A stretch of DNA of 64,000 nt from Reticulitermes lucifugus (Eukaryota; Arthropoda; Insecta; Blattodea; Rhinotermitidae). Where the stretch lies: NCBI GenBank assembly GCA_026260175.1, contig JAKCWW010000615.1:2037-66036 (forward strand), written 5' to 3'. How positions within the stretch are numbered: position 1 is the stretch's first letter; every line of letters begins with the position of its first letter. The translations under genes were made by a program, and so were the position numbers. Of this stretch, positions 33,415 to 44,194 are shown piece after piece. The notes beneath the pieces are model-generated. The model was not told where the DNA came from. It saw only the letters and a list, made by a program, of their open reading frames with translations, and ran no database searches.

Positions 33415-33800
33415 CTTTCCTGTTTCCTGGAATCAGCGCTATATTCGAGCGGTATTTTCCGGTACCGTAGCAGACACTGTGTTTTGGGTTCTCCCGGTGC
33501 GACAGGTTTTCCTCGAATGGATTTCCCTAGCAATGGTTCTATTTTCGGTTTAACCCGAGCGACGTTTTCTGTATTTCAGTAAAGGCGCTATTTTCGGCTG
33601 CAGAATTTGGGATGTTCCCGTGTCCTAGCAATGGCTCTATTTTGGGTTTTCCCCGAGCGACATTTCATCTATTCTAGTAAAGGCTTTAGTTTCGTCGGCT
33701 TTAAAGAGTGCGATTTTCCCTATCCTAACAAAGACAGTTTTTGTTTCTAGAGCAATGTGCTTTCCTGGTCTAGGAATAGTGACAATTTGTATTTATATTT
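33415..33800 (+). repeat. degenerate ~49-bp tandem repeat, about seven units
   Basis: Units start near TCCTAGCAATGGCTCTATTT and carry TTCGG and CCGAGCGAC blocks. The clearest pair, at 33526 and 33624, is 98 bp apart with a diverged unit (TTCAGTAAAGGCGCTATTTT) in between. This gives a 49-bp period with an alternating A/B higher-order pattern. Overlapping frames of 60-66 codons on both strands at the left end are products of the array. Confidence 0.65.
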
Positions 33801-34079
33801 ATATTTCATTCATGTTAATGACAGTATTAAAAATTCATCTAAGTTTTCTTTCTCAAAAAGGAACAACTTTCATATAGGCAGTTTTCCGCTATCATTATTG
33901 TTTTAGGGGTTTTACAGCGTGGTGAACGGATGGATATTAATTGTGTAGTTTTAGCGAACCGTATGTCTAGTGTCCGAGGTAGTCATAATCTACAACTTTG
34001 TCTCAGTTGGCTCTTCAAGAGGGGCTTTTGCATTTTTATCAGCCTTAGGTACCTTATCAAAGTTTGGAAAGGTGAATAT

Positions 34080-34250
34080 TAGCTTTTTGATATCCGTTTG
34101 TTTGCCTGTCCTTGAGCGTGGGAAAACTCCGCTGTCGTAGGACCGATTTTCTCGAAATTTTGTATTGCATGTTTTTCTAAAATATCTCCAGAAAGTTCAA
34201 GTGTCGTTAAAATCGGACAAAAATGATAGGAAAGTTAGAATACGTATATT
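34080..34250 (+). repeat. diverged copy of family F
   Basis: GTTTGTTTGCCTGTCCTTG, GGACCGATTTTCTCGAAATT, AGAAAGTTCAAGTGTCG and TTAAAATCGGACAAAAATG follow the order of family F (CTGTCCGTC, ...TTTTCAT.AAATTTG, GAAAATTCAA.TTTCATT, AAAATCTG). Confidence 0.45.
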
Positions 34251-34258
34251 TGTGACTA

Positions 34259-34513
34259 CAGTAGAACCCCCGTATCCGCGGATTCAGGGTTTCAGTTATC
34301 CGCGGTTTACTGCGGCCCGAAAATATTAACACATTCACTGCCAAAGTCGACCATGGTCGATTTCAGTATTTAAGTTTCAATTTGCCAGCGTTGACTTTAG
34401 TCGATCTAAAGTTTACTCTGCGCTTTTATATATAGGGTTCGCTACTATCCGCGGTTTCGGGCATCCGCGGTAGGTCTTGGAACGTATCACCCGCGGATAC
34501 GGGGGGACTACTG
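34259..34513. mobile_element. pogo/Tigger-like MITE with TA duplication
   Basis: A 255-bp element with 23-bp terminal inverted repeats starting CAGTAG.. and ending CCCCGTATCCGCGG, two mismatches between the ends, flanked by TA on both sides (34257-34258, 34514-34515). Subterminal ATCCGCGGTTT copies are also inverted. The termini and TA target resemble Tigger/pogo-type Tc1/mariner elements. No transposase frame is present. A central AT-rich insert (about 34325-34420) carries its own short GTCGACCATGGTCGA palindrome. Confidence 0.9.
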
Positions 34514-34519
34514 TACTTT

Positions 34520-35365
34520 GGTTGCTAATGTTTACATGACTGTCATTTTTAGAAAGGTTGCCAATGTTTCTACGTGGTTACTTTTGTACTATGGTCCCCA
34601 TGATTACTAAAGAAATGAGTAGTTCTCTGATACCACGGTTTTCTTAGTTACCTAAGTTACACCTAAGCTGCAAATTTTCCTAAGGTCAACTTTGCTACCT
34701 TGGGTAACAAATGTACCTGTGTTTCTTGGTCGCTATGGAAATACAGAGGCCCCAAAAGTGTTTTTCTCTGAAGGCCTTTCCTATCTTATTGTTACATGAT
34801 AACGTTTTGGAGAAACGGAGTGGTAAGCACAGTTGGATGGGGGCACAGAGAGACGGACTTGACTATCCTATATACAGTATATGTAAGCAATAAATTTAGC
34901 TACACCATAATTTAAGTTTCATGTGTGACTAGATTATACAGAAATTTTCCTCTGCTGAAAACTGATTCCTAATTCTTTTTCAGTTACAAAGCAGAAAGGC
35001 GCTATCAAAGACTTAACGCTACATAAAACTTGCTATAGTTAATTGTATTCACTCTCTATTCTTTTCTTCAGAAATTAACTCTCATGCGTCCACAAAAAAA
35101 ATGTGCTTTAATTTCTAATGAACGAAGTACACCATGCATAAAATAAGTTTCGGCTGTCTCTTACTAAAAATGCGTCTTTTGATGTTACGTAATTCCGTCG
35201 TTACTGAGTGCCATACGACAAGGCTGTAGTTCATGTAGGCCTCTATGTGCGAAAAATATGAGTCTATTTGTATAAAAATGAAATATGTCCATCACTGTGA
35301 CTGCAAGAAAAGAGTAAACTGTGGTTAGAAATTATAATTAAGGACGTTATATGGAATTATTTAAA
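34520..35365. other. AT-rich stretch, nothing recognised
   Basis: No supported feature. Confidence 0.4.
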
Positions 35366-35367
35366 AA

Positions 35368-35712
35368 TTATTTTTCTACGACAAAATTAAGCAATCTTTG
35401 GAAGCTTAAAGGGTTTTGTTTACCCAACCAGAAAGGAAGAGATGTCAGTTCGTTTGGATGTGGCGTTGCTGCACGGAATGTTTTGTTCCCCACACTTCGA
35501 GAGAAAGTAGTGTTCTCATCTTCAAGGGCCCGAAGATCCCCCCTTATTTTACTTTGACTTTTCTTCCCTGTACATGTGACAAATATGTTGTCATTGAAAG
35601 TTGGGAAGGAAGTACCTAGAGACGCAGCATCAAATTCCAGAAGAACTGATACGTTGTCAATCCAGCTGAAAGAATTGAAAATCACAAACAGGAAGGAAAT
35701 TATAAAATTCAC
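35368..35712 (-). CDS. unrecognised open frame with hydrophobic N-terminus, 114 codons; doubtful
   Basis: Starts MNFIISFLFVIFNSFSWIDN, a signal-peptide-like segment, followed by a mixed polar region with GKKSQSKIRGDLRALEDENT and SVGNKTFRAATPHPNEL. Two shorter plus-strand frames overlap it. The central part reads like protein, but I cannot place it. It may belong to a repeat whose other copies lie outside this window. No splice or poly(A) signals were identified. Confidence 0.18.
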   Translation of the reverse strand: MNFIISFLFVIFNSFSWIDNVSVLLEFDAASLGTSFPTFNDNIFVTCTGKKSQSKIRGDLRALEDENTTFSRSVGNKTFRAATPHPNELTSLPFWLGKQNPLSFQRLLNFVVEK

Positions 35713-35715
35713 CGG

Positions 35716-38580
35716 AGCCTATTTTATTAATGTTGTTTCGTTGTCGTCGTTAAATATTTTGTTCATTATCTCAAAAAAAATGAATATATGCGACGTGGGG
35801 ACAAGGAATAAATGATAATTGTTGCAGCTTCACCCCCCCCCGAACCCTTCCATGGTGTGATACGTAACCAAGGCGATATCGATCTTATAGCTTACATTTA
35901 TGTTACTCTTAGACAAAATATTCCTCAACATGGGTGATGCAGAATGCGAGTTCCAGCTGCTTTACACAGTCACATAAAATGTGTTTCAACACAATTAATA
36001 CTCATCTTTCAGGTATATAACACGACGCGTACCCAACAAAATAAAACCTTTATTCCCACATTTACTATTCTAGGAAATTCCAGTTGGAAAAAAGTATTAT
36101 TTTGGCCAAAAGTCGGTCCAAGCGATTGTACTTGCGAAGGGTAACTGCTTTAAGTTTTGTGATTAAAATAGTAATCTAACTGTTACGGTTCTTAAGAGCA
36201 TTCAAGATTGTACGTACTTATCCATTAGACTGCAGATTATTATTATTATTATTATTAGTAGTAGTAGTAGTATTGTAACTGGCATTTTTGCTGTTGCACC
36301 AGCAGGTTAAAAAATTTTGAATTAAATGTTTCTTTATCGTTTTCTCGATAAAATATTGAACAAACTAACGATATTAAAAGCTCCTTTAAAATCTGAAATT
36401 TACAGACGATGGCATGTGACTCTCTATAACTGTCAGACCTGTCAACTTCTTTACTCTTTCCACATGAACCTGTGTGTACGGATAGACTGATGGTTTGCTG
36501 GGATCGTCGTACCACACGATGCTTCCTAATCAAGCAAAAGTCCACCTCACGTACAGCATCACAAACAAAAGAAATAGTACCGACCGTCAGACCCGTAGAT
36601 TGGATATTGGGATGTGTTCCAGATATTACAGCAACTGGAGTCCCTTATGACATATCACTCAATGTCTTCAGCCTCCCTTTTCATAGAAACTCGTGGATTG
36701 GATATTAAACATCTTGCCTGCTGACCCCTCTAGGTCCCACCTGGGATTTCTGGTATTACACCTGGTTTCCTGATGAAGTTTCCTTTCTGTTTTACGTGAT
36801 GATGTTTGGGAATAACTCTGTTATTAACCCAACGCAAATATTACTTTGTGTTGCTTGTACATAAGTACAGGAAATGAACACAAAGTCGATAATTCACATT
36901 TGCATTTTGTTTCATCTGTCAAACTCTTACTTGTTTTCGATTACAGTTTTTGTTAGAACTCCTCTTTAACCCTTCTAAGAAAAAAATTAATCCGAACTTC
37001 ATTTAAAAATTTAGTTCCTACCTCACAGTACACACATTTCATCTCCATTACAAGAATCAGTCGATTAATATTGTGTAGGGGAGGATTCATTGTCTTTTTA
37101 GGGATCACACGAAACACGCAAATACACTGTGTGTGCATAATAGAGGTTTTCTGAATGTTAAACGTGATGGTACATATAATAACGCCTGGACATTACAAAG
37201 TCAAAATATTAAGTGTACCTTCTATTTTAGTCGGTATCCACACAAAAATTGTCATAAAATTTGTGAAACTCAGCCAACGTTTTCAGTTTTCTGAAAGAAG
37301 TACCATGCTGCAAAGTATTGTTACTAATGTGTGTGCGTGCGCTCGTGTCTGTACGTGTGTGTGTGTATGTATGGGATAAGGAGCTATGACATTTATTTGA
37401 AATAATTTTTAATGCGGTGTACAGATTATTTGACAAAATGCGAGAAAGTAATTTACATTATAAACATGACAATTGTCGATTGGTCATGTAAAACCATACC
37501 ATTTAAATAACATATGCAAGAAGTACAGCAAATCCCTCGCCGTATTTTTACGTCATCACGGAACCTAAGAACATAGTACTCCGTAGAAAACAGAATTAAT
37601 TTTCTTTCTACCCAGTACATTGTAACGAATGAAGTCAAATAAAGCAGCAATATATCGCAGTGTGTAGCTTAAAATTTTGTAAAATACGCATTTATTTCTG
37701 CGTGGTTGTAAGAAATAATACTAAACAGTTTATATTTATCATATACATAACGTACATAACTCAGTATGTAATGATCTAAAAGTAATAAAAAGTTTTCGCA
37801 GAGCCCGAATAAACCGAAATATAAGAGCACAAGACCAATGCAATATTATTTATTTTAAAAATGTTTAATACTTACCGAGTATTAAATTTGAAATTTAATT
37901 AAGAATCATAGCGTCATAGGACAAATTAATATTCATTTTTATTACGTATTGAGTCCTACATATTTTATTTCTTCTGTCATCATCAGGGAACTCATTTGAG
38001 TACGTCGTTTGCAAGTACCTACTGCACGTTCTTATACTGACTGATACAGAGCAACTACAAACGGGTCCGTCGTACGAAGGACAGGAAAATTATTAACCCG
38101 CTACCTCACGGTCAGTTTTATCTATCCTATTGCCACGATCATTTGCCGTTATGTTAAAGTAACTCAGACTGCAGTCGTTTGGTTTCCATGGTATCAAAAC
38201 AGACCAATGTGTGAGGTCATGAAAATCCGAAAATAGTGGAAACTAGGGTATGACGCAATCACTTAGTAGAATCACTCAGTTTTACGCAAAACACACTGTA
38301 AGATTTCTTCCTGTTATAGCAAGAGATTTACAATCGATCTTCTATTTTCCTTTGTTTCAAGCGTCTGTGATATTGCCTCTGTACTTTAGCTATGAATCTA
38401 CACTTGGTTACGTGGGAGATGTTTTCTGTATATGGTACCGATCCTGTTACATAGAATTTTAATTCTGACGCTTACTATTCTTTACCGGCGACTTATCATT
38501 TTTCGGCCGATGCTTTGTCACGAAAAACACTGGAAATTAGATAACTTTTAATATTCCTTTCAATTTTTTCTAAAAAACAT
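35716..38580. other. AT-rich stretch with microsatellites
   Basis: Contains a C9 run near 35830-35838, (TTA)n then (GTA)n at about 36237-36270, and an impure GT-rich run near 37326-37372. Several 60-97 codon frames occur without support (for example 36255-36545 minus, which includes the TAA/TAC repeat). Confidence 0.45.
37951..37990 (-). ncRNA. hammerhead-ribozyme-like motif, degenerate
   Basis: Minus strand: CCCTGATGATGACAGAAGAA, then ATAAAATATGTAGGACTC. The core CTGATGA is intact and the ATATGTAGGA end matches the motif at 54325-54366, but the stem II/GAAA junction is blurred. Confidence 0.3.
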
Positions 38581-38585
38581 AAACC

Positions 38586-38642
38586 ATGGGTCTCCAAACC
38601 GCGGCCTGAGTAGTTGTATTATGTGGCCCGGGGTCACATTTG
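38586..38642. mobile_element. hAT-like terminal sequence; tentative
   Basis: GGGTCTCCAAACCGCGGCC, then GTGGCCCGGGGTCACA, resembles the CAGTGGT.TCCAAAC.GCGGCCC termini of hAT elements. No partner end was found, and the LINE tail at 38655 begins right after it. Confidence 0.3.
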
Positions 38643-38651
38643 TAAATTTTA

Positions 38652-38955
38652 CACTCATTCATTCCTTAGTCTGCTTACTACAGGTCCTTTAACTCTTCCA
38701 AAGCGATTTTTCCACAGGCTGCGATGTAGTGCTGCCTCTTTCAATTTCCAGTATCCTCTCGTTTTAACGTCATTTAGTAGCTGCTTACGTCTTCTCCCTC
38801 CTCTTCCCATCACTTCTATCCTTCCTTCTATATTTTCTTTAAGAACATGTTTTAGAAGGCAGTTCCTACCCAATATGTCACCCGTTCCGTTTGCCTTTCT
38901 CCTATTAATTGTACGTAGGATAATATGTATATACTCCAAAAATTTTACCATATTT
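38652..38955 (-). mobile_element. LINE family 1 C-terminus and 3' end
   Basis: The minus strand is open for 98 codons, containing RRKANGTGDILGRNCLLKHV, GRGGRRRKQLLNDVK, TRGYWKLKEAALHRSLW and RFGRVKGPVVS. These match the C-terminal region of the family. It ends with a GAATGAATG tail at the low-coordinate end, like the copy at 1-62. This is the best-kept coding fragment of the family here. It is 5'-truncated, with no RT motifs. Confidence 0.85.
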
Positions 38956-38959
38956 TAGG

Positions 38960-39520
38960 TAGTTAGGTACTCGTATACTACTTTTGTTATCTTTCCACGT
39001 GCCGCCTGCGAACCAGCGCACAATAACGGGGTGGTCGTTTGCTATGAAAAACGTTGGACACAAATGCGCTGAGCGGTTAACTTGTCTTCTGAGCTATCGT
39101 AAGTAGCTCAGTTTTTTTTGTTTGTTTTGGAAACCAATCATAAAGCAATCAACTCACCACAAGCCAACGTCTGTCATAACGCTGAAAATCCGGGTTGTTA
39201 CGTTACTCACTATCCAAGCTCTCTCCTAACCGTAGCAATCCGGTAATTATGCTTACTCGTATGTGACTCAATCACCCACCCAATCACTCACTGAAGTGCA
39301 AATTAAGTTATTATACAAGGTTAACAATTGAGACACATTAAGTAGTATTAATTATTATGAATATCACTTTGTGTGACTCCGTATAGAGTGGTAAAAATTT
39401 TCCAGCGTTTCACAAGAACATCTCTCCGTCCTCACGGTAGAAGATAAAGGCAGCATATTTCTCGGAAAGAAATTCATCCAGAATAATTTGGGTCAGATAT
39501 GTAGAGAAGGCACTGGCGAC
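38960..39520. other. spacer, nothing recognised
   Basis: No supported feature. Confidence 0.4.
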
Positions 39521-39524
39521 TGGG

Positions 39525-39765
39525 GTAGCGTAGCCGGTATAGCGAAACGCAACGGGGTGAAGGGTCCTGGGGTTTCAAATTTCTGTGAGGACGAGACTTT
39601 CCGGACTCATCCAGTTCGGCCCTGACGCCTAACCAGCTTCTTATACAATGGATACCGGGCTTCTTTTCCGGGAGTAAAGCGGCCGGGTCGTGGCGCTGAC
39701 CACCAACCCTCTTCCAGCGCCTTCCCTTCTGTCTGTTTGGCGTGTAATGGAGTAACCTTAGAGAA
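39525..39765 (+). mobile_element. tRNA-derived SINE, family B
   Basis: Head GGGGTAGCGTAGCCGGTATA with box A; box B is decayed (GGGGTTTCAAATTTC). Body TCATCCAGTTCGGCCCTGAC, GTAAAGCGGCCGGGTCGTGG, CTGACCACCAACCC. The antisense 107- and 66-codon frames over this region are not genes. Confidence 0.8.
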
Positions 39766-39769
39766 AGCA

Positions 39770-40855
39770 ATGAAAAAGGAGTAAAACATTGTGGCAAAAA
39801 TTACCATACGTTTCCTGTATTTAGTTTTGAGACCGGTTGTTTATATCCGCGAATAGTGTTAACTTATTTAAAAAAAAGTGGATAATTTATCTACATGAAT
39901 GTTAAGTATTGTGCAGTAGATCACTGTAAAATTATGTACTGCAAATAAACTCAAGTGGTACTTTTAGGTCACATACTTTTTGCATCTCGTGCGGGATCAG
40001 TTGTGGTGAGGCAAATTAGGTTGTTGCCCTTGATGCCTATAACACTATAACAGAGGAAACTGCAATGCATTCAGCTTTTAATAACTGGTGTGTCTACTGT
40101 TACCCGTACATTGCAATTCCTCCTGCCCCTTTACATTCTCTCCCCATCCACTGCCTCCACTGTCCATCTCCGTCCGTATTACATACCCTGCGTATGTCCT
40201 ATTTACACTATCCTTCATACCCTTCCTTTAGACTCATGTCCATCTATGTCAGAATTTCTATATTCTTTCTCTTCACCTCATCCGTATGATAGGATCATGG
40301 CAGCCTTTTCTCTGTCTCGTTTCCTTGAAAACACACACCACAAACCTGGCTTCTCTTCACCCCCCCCCCATGGCTCCACCAGCGGTGTGTTGGACAAGTG
40401 CCCATGAATTCTTGAACGACGTGAATAAAAGTGTGGTGAAATGACCTCTCTGTAGCTGCACCGACCCTTCGTATGAGCCGACATGTGTAGCCGCACACAT
40501 AGTACCAATCGGAGTGATCGTATCGTCAGTCCACGTCATCACATCACGCGGTAGTCGCATTTCATAGGATCATAACGGTTGACTGAAATATGAAACATCA
40601 GGAGCTTCCTGTTACGCTTCTTTAGTATCGAAGTGGATATACTTTTATGAAGCAGAAATGTTCTTGCTCTTATCACACGCGTTACACACTTGTCAGGTCA
40701 GGGATTTTCTCCTCATTTAAAAAATGAACTCTCCGTCAGTGGAACTCAAATTTTCAATATCTAAATTAGGAGAGTGCTATATTAAAGTTCCTGTCACCTT
40801 TCATAGAATATCCTCCTCGGTTTTCTAATTTAGTATTTTGCACGTGAAAATTGAC
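39770..40855. other. spacer; C/T-rich patch
   Basis: A C/T-rich patch at 40080-40270 and a C9 run near 40362 keep several frames open on both strands (105, 76 and 67 codons). They overlap each other and look compositional. No gene was recognised. Confidence 0.35.
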
Positions 40856-40869
40856 CATTAGTATTGTCA

Positions 40870-41132
40870 ACCTATAACCTACAATTAAGTCCCAGAGGCA
40901 TATTAGAAGTATTACTCTACTCTTTCTTTAACCTCGGCGTTACGTATGGGTGGGTGTTTAACGCCACGCCCCGGACGCTTCACCCCCGGGAATGACGCGG
41001 TTTCCTTTGTATAGGAGGCTGGGTGGGCCCCAGGGCCGGTCTGGACGGGTGCGGAAATGTTCGCCCCTCACCTGGATTCGACAGTCCAGCCCGTAGCGAG
41101 TTGCTATAGCGACTACTTTATCTCGGCCCACC
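40870..41132 (-). mobile_element. tRNA-derived SINE, family B, with 14-bp target duplication
   Basis: Minus strand: GGCCGAGATAAAGTAGTCGC head, then CCGCACCCGTCCAGACCGG, GGGGCGTGGCGTTAAACACC and CGAGGTTAAAGAAAGAG in family order. Flanked by CATTAGTATTGTCA (40856-40869) and CATTAGTATTATCA (41133-41146), one mismatch in 14. This is strong evidence of LINE-type insertion. Confidence 0.92.
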
Positions 41133-41159
41133 CATTAGTATTATCACTATCCTTCATCA

Positions 41160-41335
41160 TACTCTCCGACTCTGGGCTCATCCAGCTTCTTCTTCAATGA
41201 TGTAGGTGGTTTATACGTGGGTAAAGTGGCTGGGGCGTGAAGCTGACCACACACCTTCATCAGTGTCGAGCTTAAAATTGGGTGGATCTATACCTCTGAT
41301 CCCAATACATACCTTCATGGCGTACACAGGAAATG
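41160..41335 (+). mobile_element. SINE family B, 3' half, opposite orientation
   Basis: TGGGCTCATCCAGCTTCTTC, GTAAAGTGGCTGGGGCGTG, CTGACCACACACCTTCATC and CTTCATGGCGTACACAGG follow the 3' half of family B. It lies head-to-head with the copy at 40870-41132. No head remains. Confidence 0.7.
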
Positions 41336-41599
41336 TTTCACTCCTTTTTTTGGTTTTACATTGATTTTATAAAAATCATTGAATTCTGCTGTCAGTGCGT
41401 TCTGTGTTTGAATTACATAACTTATACAGAACAGAGTCAATCTGGAGGTAATTTCTCAGCCCTTCAGCAAACACCCCGTCTGTTTTCTTGTTCAAAAATG
41501 CCGTCCAATGGAGCAGAATCTGAGCAAAAGTAGTCTGCTCCATAATCTCAAAACCTATCTCCTTATTACTTAATTATTATTACATTATCATAACCTCTT

Positions 41600-42222
41600 A
41601 CGATATATCAAAAACAGCTGGAGAATGTGGACTATTTCAACCATTTGGGTAGCATGATAACAAATAATGCAATGTGTGTACGTGAAATTAAATCCAGGAT
41701 TGTCATGGCAAAAAACAGCGTTCAACAGGAAGATTGTTTTTCACAGGCAAATTGGATATAAATTTGAGGAAGAAACTAGTAAAATGCTACATTTGGAGCA
41801 TAGCTTTATATGGTGCTGAAACTTGGACACTTCGAAAATTAGATCAGAAATACCTGGAAAGTTTTGAAATGCGGTGCTGCTGGAGAAGAATGGAGAAGAT
41901 CAGTTGGACCGATCGTGTGATAAATGAGTATTACTTGCAGTCAAGGAGGAGAGGAATATCCTACGTACAATAAAACGAAGGACGCCTAACTAAGTGGCGA
42001 CGTCTTGCGTAGGAACTACCTCACAAAACATGTTATTGAAGGAGAGATGGAGAGAATGATAGAAGTGACGGAAAGACGAGGGAGAAGACTTAAAGAGCTA
42101 CTGGATGAGTTCAAGGTAACGAAAAGATAGTGTAAATTGAAAGAGGAGTACCAAATCGTACTCTCTGTAAATCTCATTTTGCAAGAGGCTATCGACCTGT
42201 CGTAAGACAGACTACCGGATAA
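41600..42222 (+). mobile_element. LINE family 1, post-RT region and 3' end
   Basis: Starts in a segment reading LENVDYFNHLGSMITN. It continues through KLVKCYIWSIALYGAETWTL and RKLDQKYLESFEMRCCWRRM, then EKISWTDRVINE, GRRLKELL and the 3' tail CGACCTGTCGTAAGACAGAC with GATAATGATGA. The ALYG.E.WT...FE.WCWRR segment is characteristic of the region after the thumb in RTE/BovB-like LINEs. Several frame breaks. It is the longest LINE piece in the window and 5'-truncated, without catalytic RT motifs. Confidence 0.88.
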
Positions 42223-42224
42223 TG

Positions 42225-43690
42225 ATGACCCTCTACTCCATAGTCTCAAAAATGGTCTCTTCCCTTAAGATTTTGCGGCCACATTTTCTTTTACTGCTTT
42301 CATCTCCCTCGTTGGTGGTACACATTCAGCCCAACACATCTCTCTTCTTCTTGGTACGTGTTCAGCCATTAGCTTCTCCCTTGGTTTGAATACTGTAATA
42401 AGTCATTTGGCACAGAGTACAGATTATGAAACTCTTCATACAATTTCCACCGTTCTCATGTTACTTTCTTTTGGACTCAAATATAGTCACATTCTTCTTA
42501 GCGCTGTCTTCCTTGTCACATCATAATGTCATATTAAATTAGAGAGAAGTCAGTTCTCGAAATAATGCATCTCTGAAGTTTTAATATTATGTAAAAAGAA
42601 CGCTTTTTAAATATGTTATTTTTAATGTAAAGTTATGTTTTACGAAAGGTGAAATATTTATTTCGCATAATGTTATAGCAAGCCTAAGCCAAAACTCATA
42701 AAAATATACGTAAATATCATCATCATCATCATCATCATACCTTTAAATCTTAGTTTAAAAATATAAACATATATTTTATTGACGTATTCATTACTCTTAT
42801 TTATATAATTCTTTTCTTGGGTTCTTATACATTTATCTATATAGTGATATCCTCTTTAATTTAACTATTTATTTTGTTGTTTTTAAGCATTTATTTCTCT
42901 CTACAAATTAGTTTACTTATTGTTCTCGACTAATTTTTGCCACTCATTTTTGTACTATATTCGAACAAATTCAGTCAATATGCCTTTGGTAGAACGGGTG
43001 ACATAGAGACGAATGACTCCCAATGTAACATTGATATGTCACGCCATACCATAATTTATAACTATGCTCTTAAATTTTTCACGCTTTTTTATTATTTATA
43101 ATGAGGATAGATATTCCAGATAAAAAGGTTTATGTTTATACCACGCCTTCATGTCCTTTTCTTTTCATCTACTCAGGCGACTAGTTTTCACTTCAGTAAT
43201 GACGTTAGGATCATTTGATTCAAACTGCTTTTTATGAGTTACTCGTGTTATGTTTTACGTTCAGTATAAAGTGGCAAATGCTTATCACAGAAATGGAAGT
43301 CGTTGTAAATCAGATAATAAATAACGTGGGCAGTATACTATGTTTTACTTTACTTTACGTTACGTTACGCTATAATTCGTGTAACGGCCCGAATTCCAAT
43401 CCGGTATTTTCTAAGTACATGGGCGTTACACAATGCCGATAAGTTTCTAGTGCTGTTTGCAGTAACTGTAAAATAACCGTCAGAGAGTCTAACGACGTCC
43501 AAGTGGAGAAGTTTCTAAGGGCACAATATTCGTACGAGGTTAAAACCTTTCTGTCAGTCTGTATACACAGACTTCAAAAACAAAGGCAAAACATGGAGAA
43601 TGCATGTTTATTAGTAAATTATAAAATCACTTCAATGTGTTGGTCGTTATGCTTTGCACGTAAGTGTACACGAGAAGTCATGTTATCGAA
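42225..43690. other. AT-rich stretch with (ATC)n
   Basis: Contains an (ATC)n array at about 42716-42740 and a short ACTTT/ACGTT-type repeat at about 43342-43368. No gene was recognised. Confidence 0.45.
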
Positions 43691-43694
43691 CGAT

Positions 43695-44190
43695 TTATGC
43701 ACGTTCGAAAAATTGCGAAAAGCGGCTATTAGCTTCGTCATGTCTGCCCGTCTCTCCGTCTGTCCACATCGAACAACTCTGCTTCCACTTAACGAATTTT
43801 CATTATATTTGATATTTGAGTATTTTTATAAAGTCTGTAGAGAAAATTCAAATTTCATTAAAATCTGGGAAGAATAACGGGTATTGTACATGAAGACACA
43901 TTTAAATTTGTGATATCTCGCTGAATTCTTCCTACAATGGTAGGTGATTTAGACAAAACTTGTAGAGAATATCAAAATACACCTTTTATGTTCAATAAGG
44001 TGTTTCCAAAAACCGTGCCGTTTATGAGGTATTGTGGGAAAATATGGTAGAGCCAGACAGGCCACAGATGACAATATAATACGCTTTGCATGCTGAATAA
44101 CTAAGGCTACAGACACACAGAATATGTAATACTTGTTGCTTTTCCACAGCAACCATGGTTAGGCGAACACGGCTCAATAGTACGTCACAG
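43695..44190 (+). repeat. dispersed repeat family F, long copy 1
   Basis: Aligns over ~490 bp with 46420-46900. Shared blocks include AAAATTGCGAAAAGCG, TTCGTCATGTCT, TTTGATATTTGAGTATTTTT, TTACATGAAGAC-like segments, AAAACCGTGC.GTTTATGAG, GCTTTGCATGCTG.ATAACTA and GCTACAGACACACA. No long frame, tRNA head or clear terminal repeat was seen. Other relics are at 6985, 19050, 34080 and 60915. Probably a non-autonomous mobile element of unknown class. Confidence 0.75.
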
Positions 44191-44194
44191 TACA

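Noticed and set aside
40278-40560. Three overlapping minus-strand frames and a 105-codon plus-strand frame
   Set aside because: C/T-rich composition and a poly-C run keep stops rare on both strands; no domain or splice support.
43503-43877. 124-codon plus-strand frame
   Set aside because: Its right half lies in dispersed repeat family F and the left half has no support.
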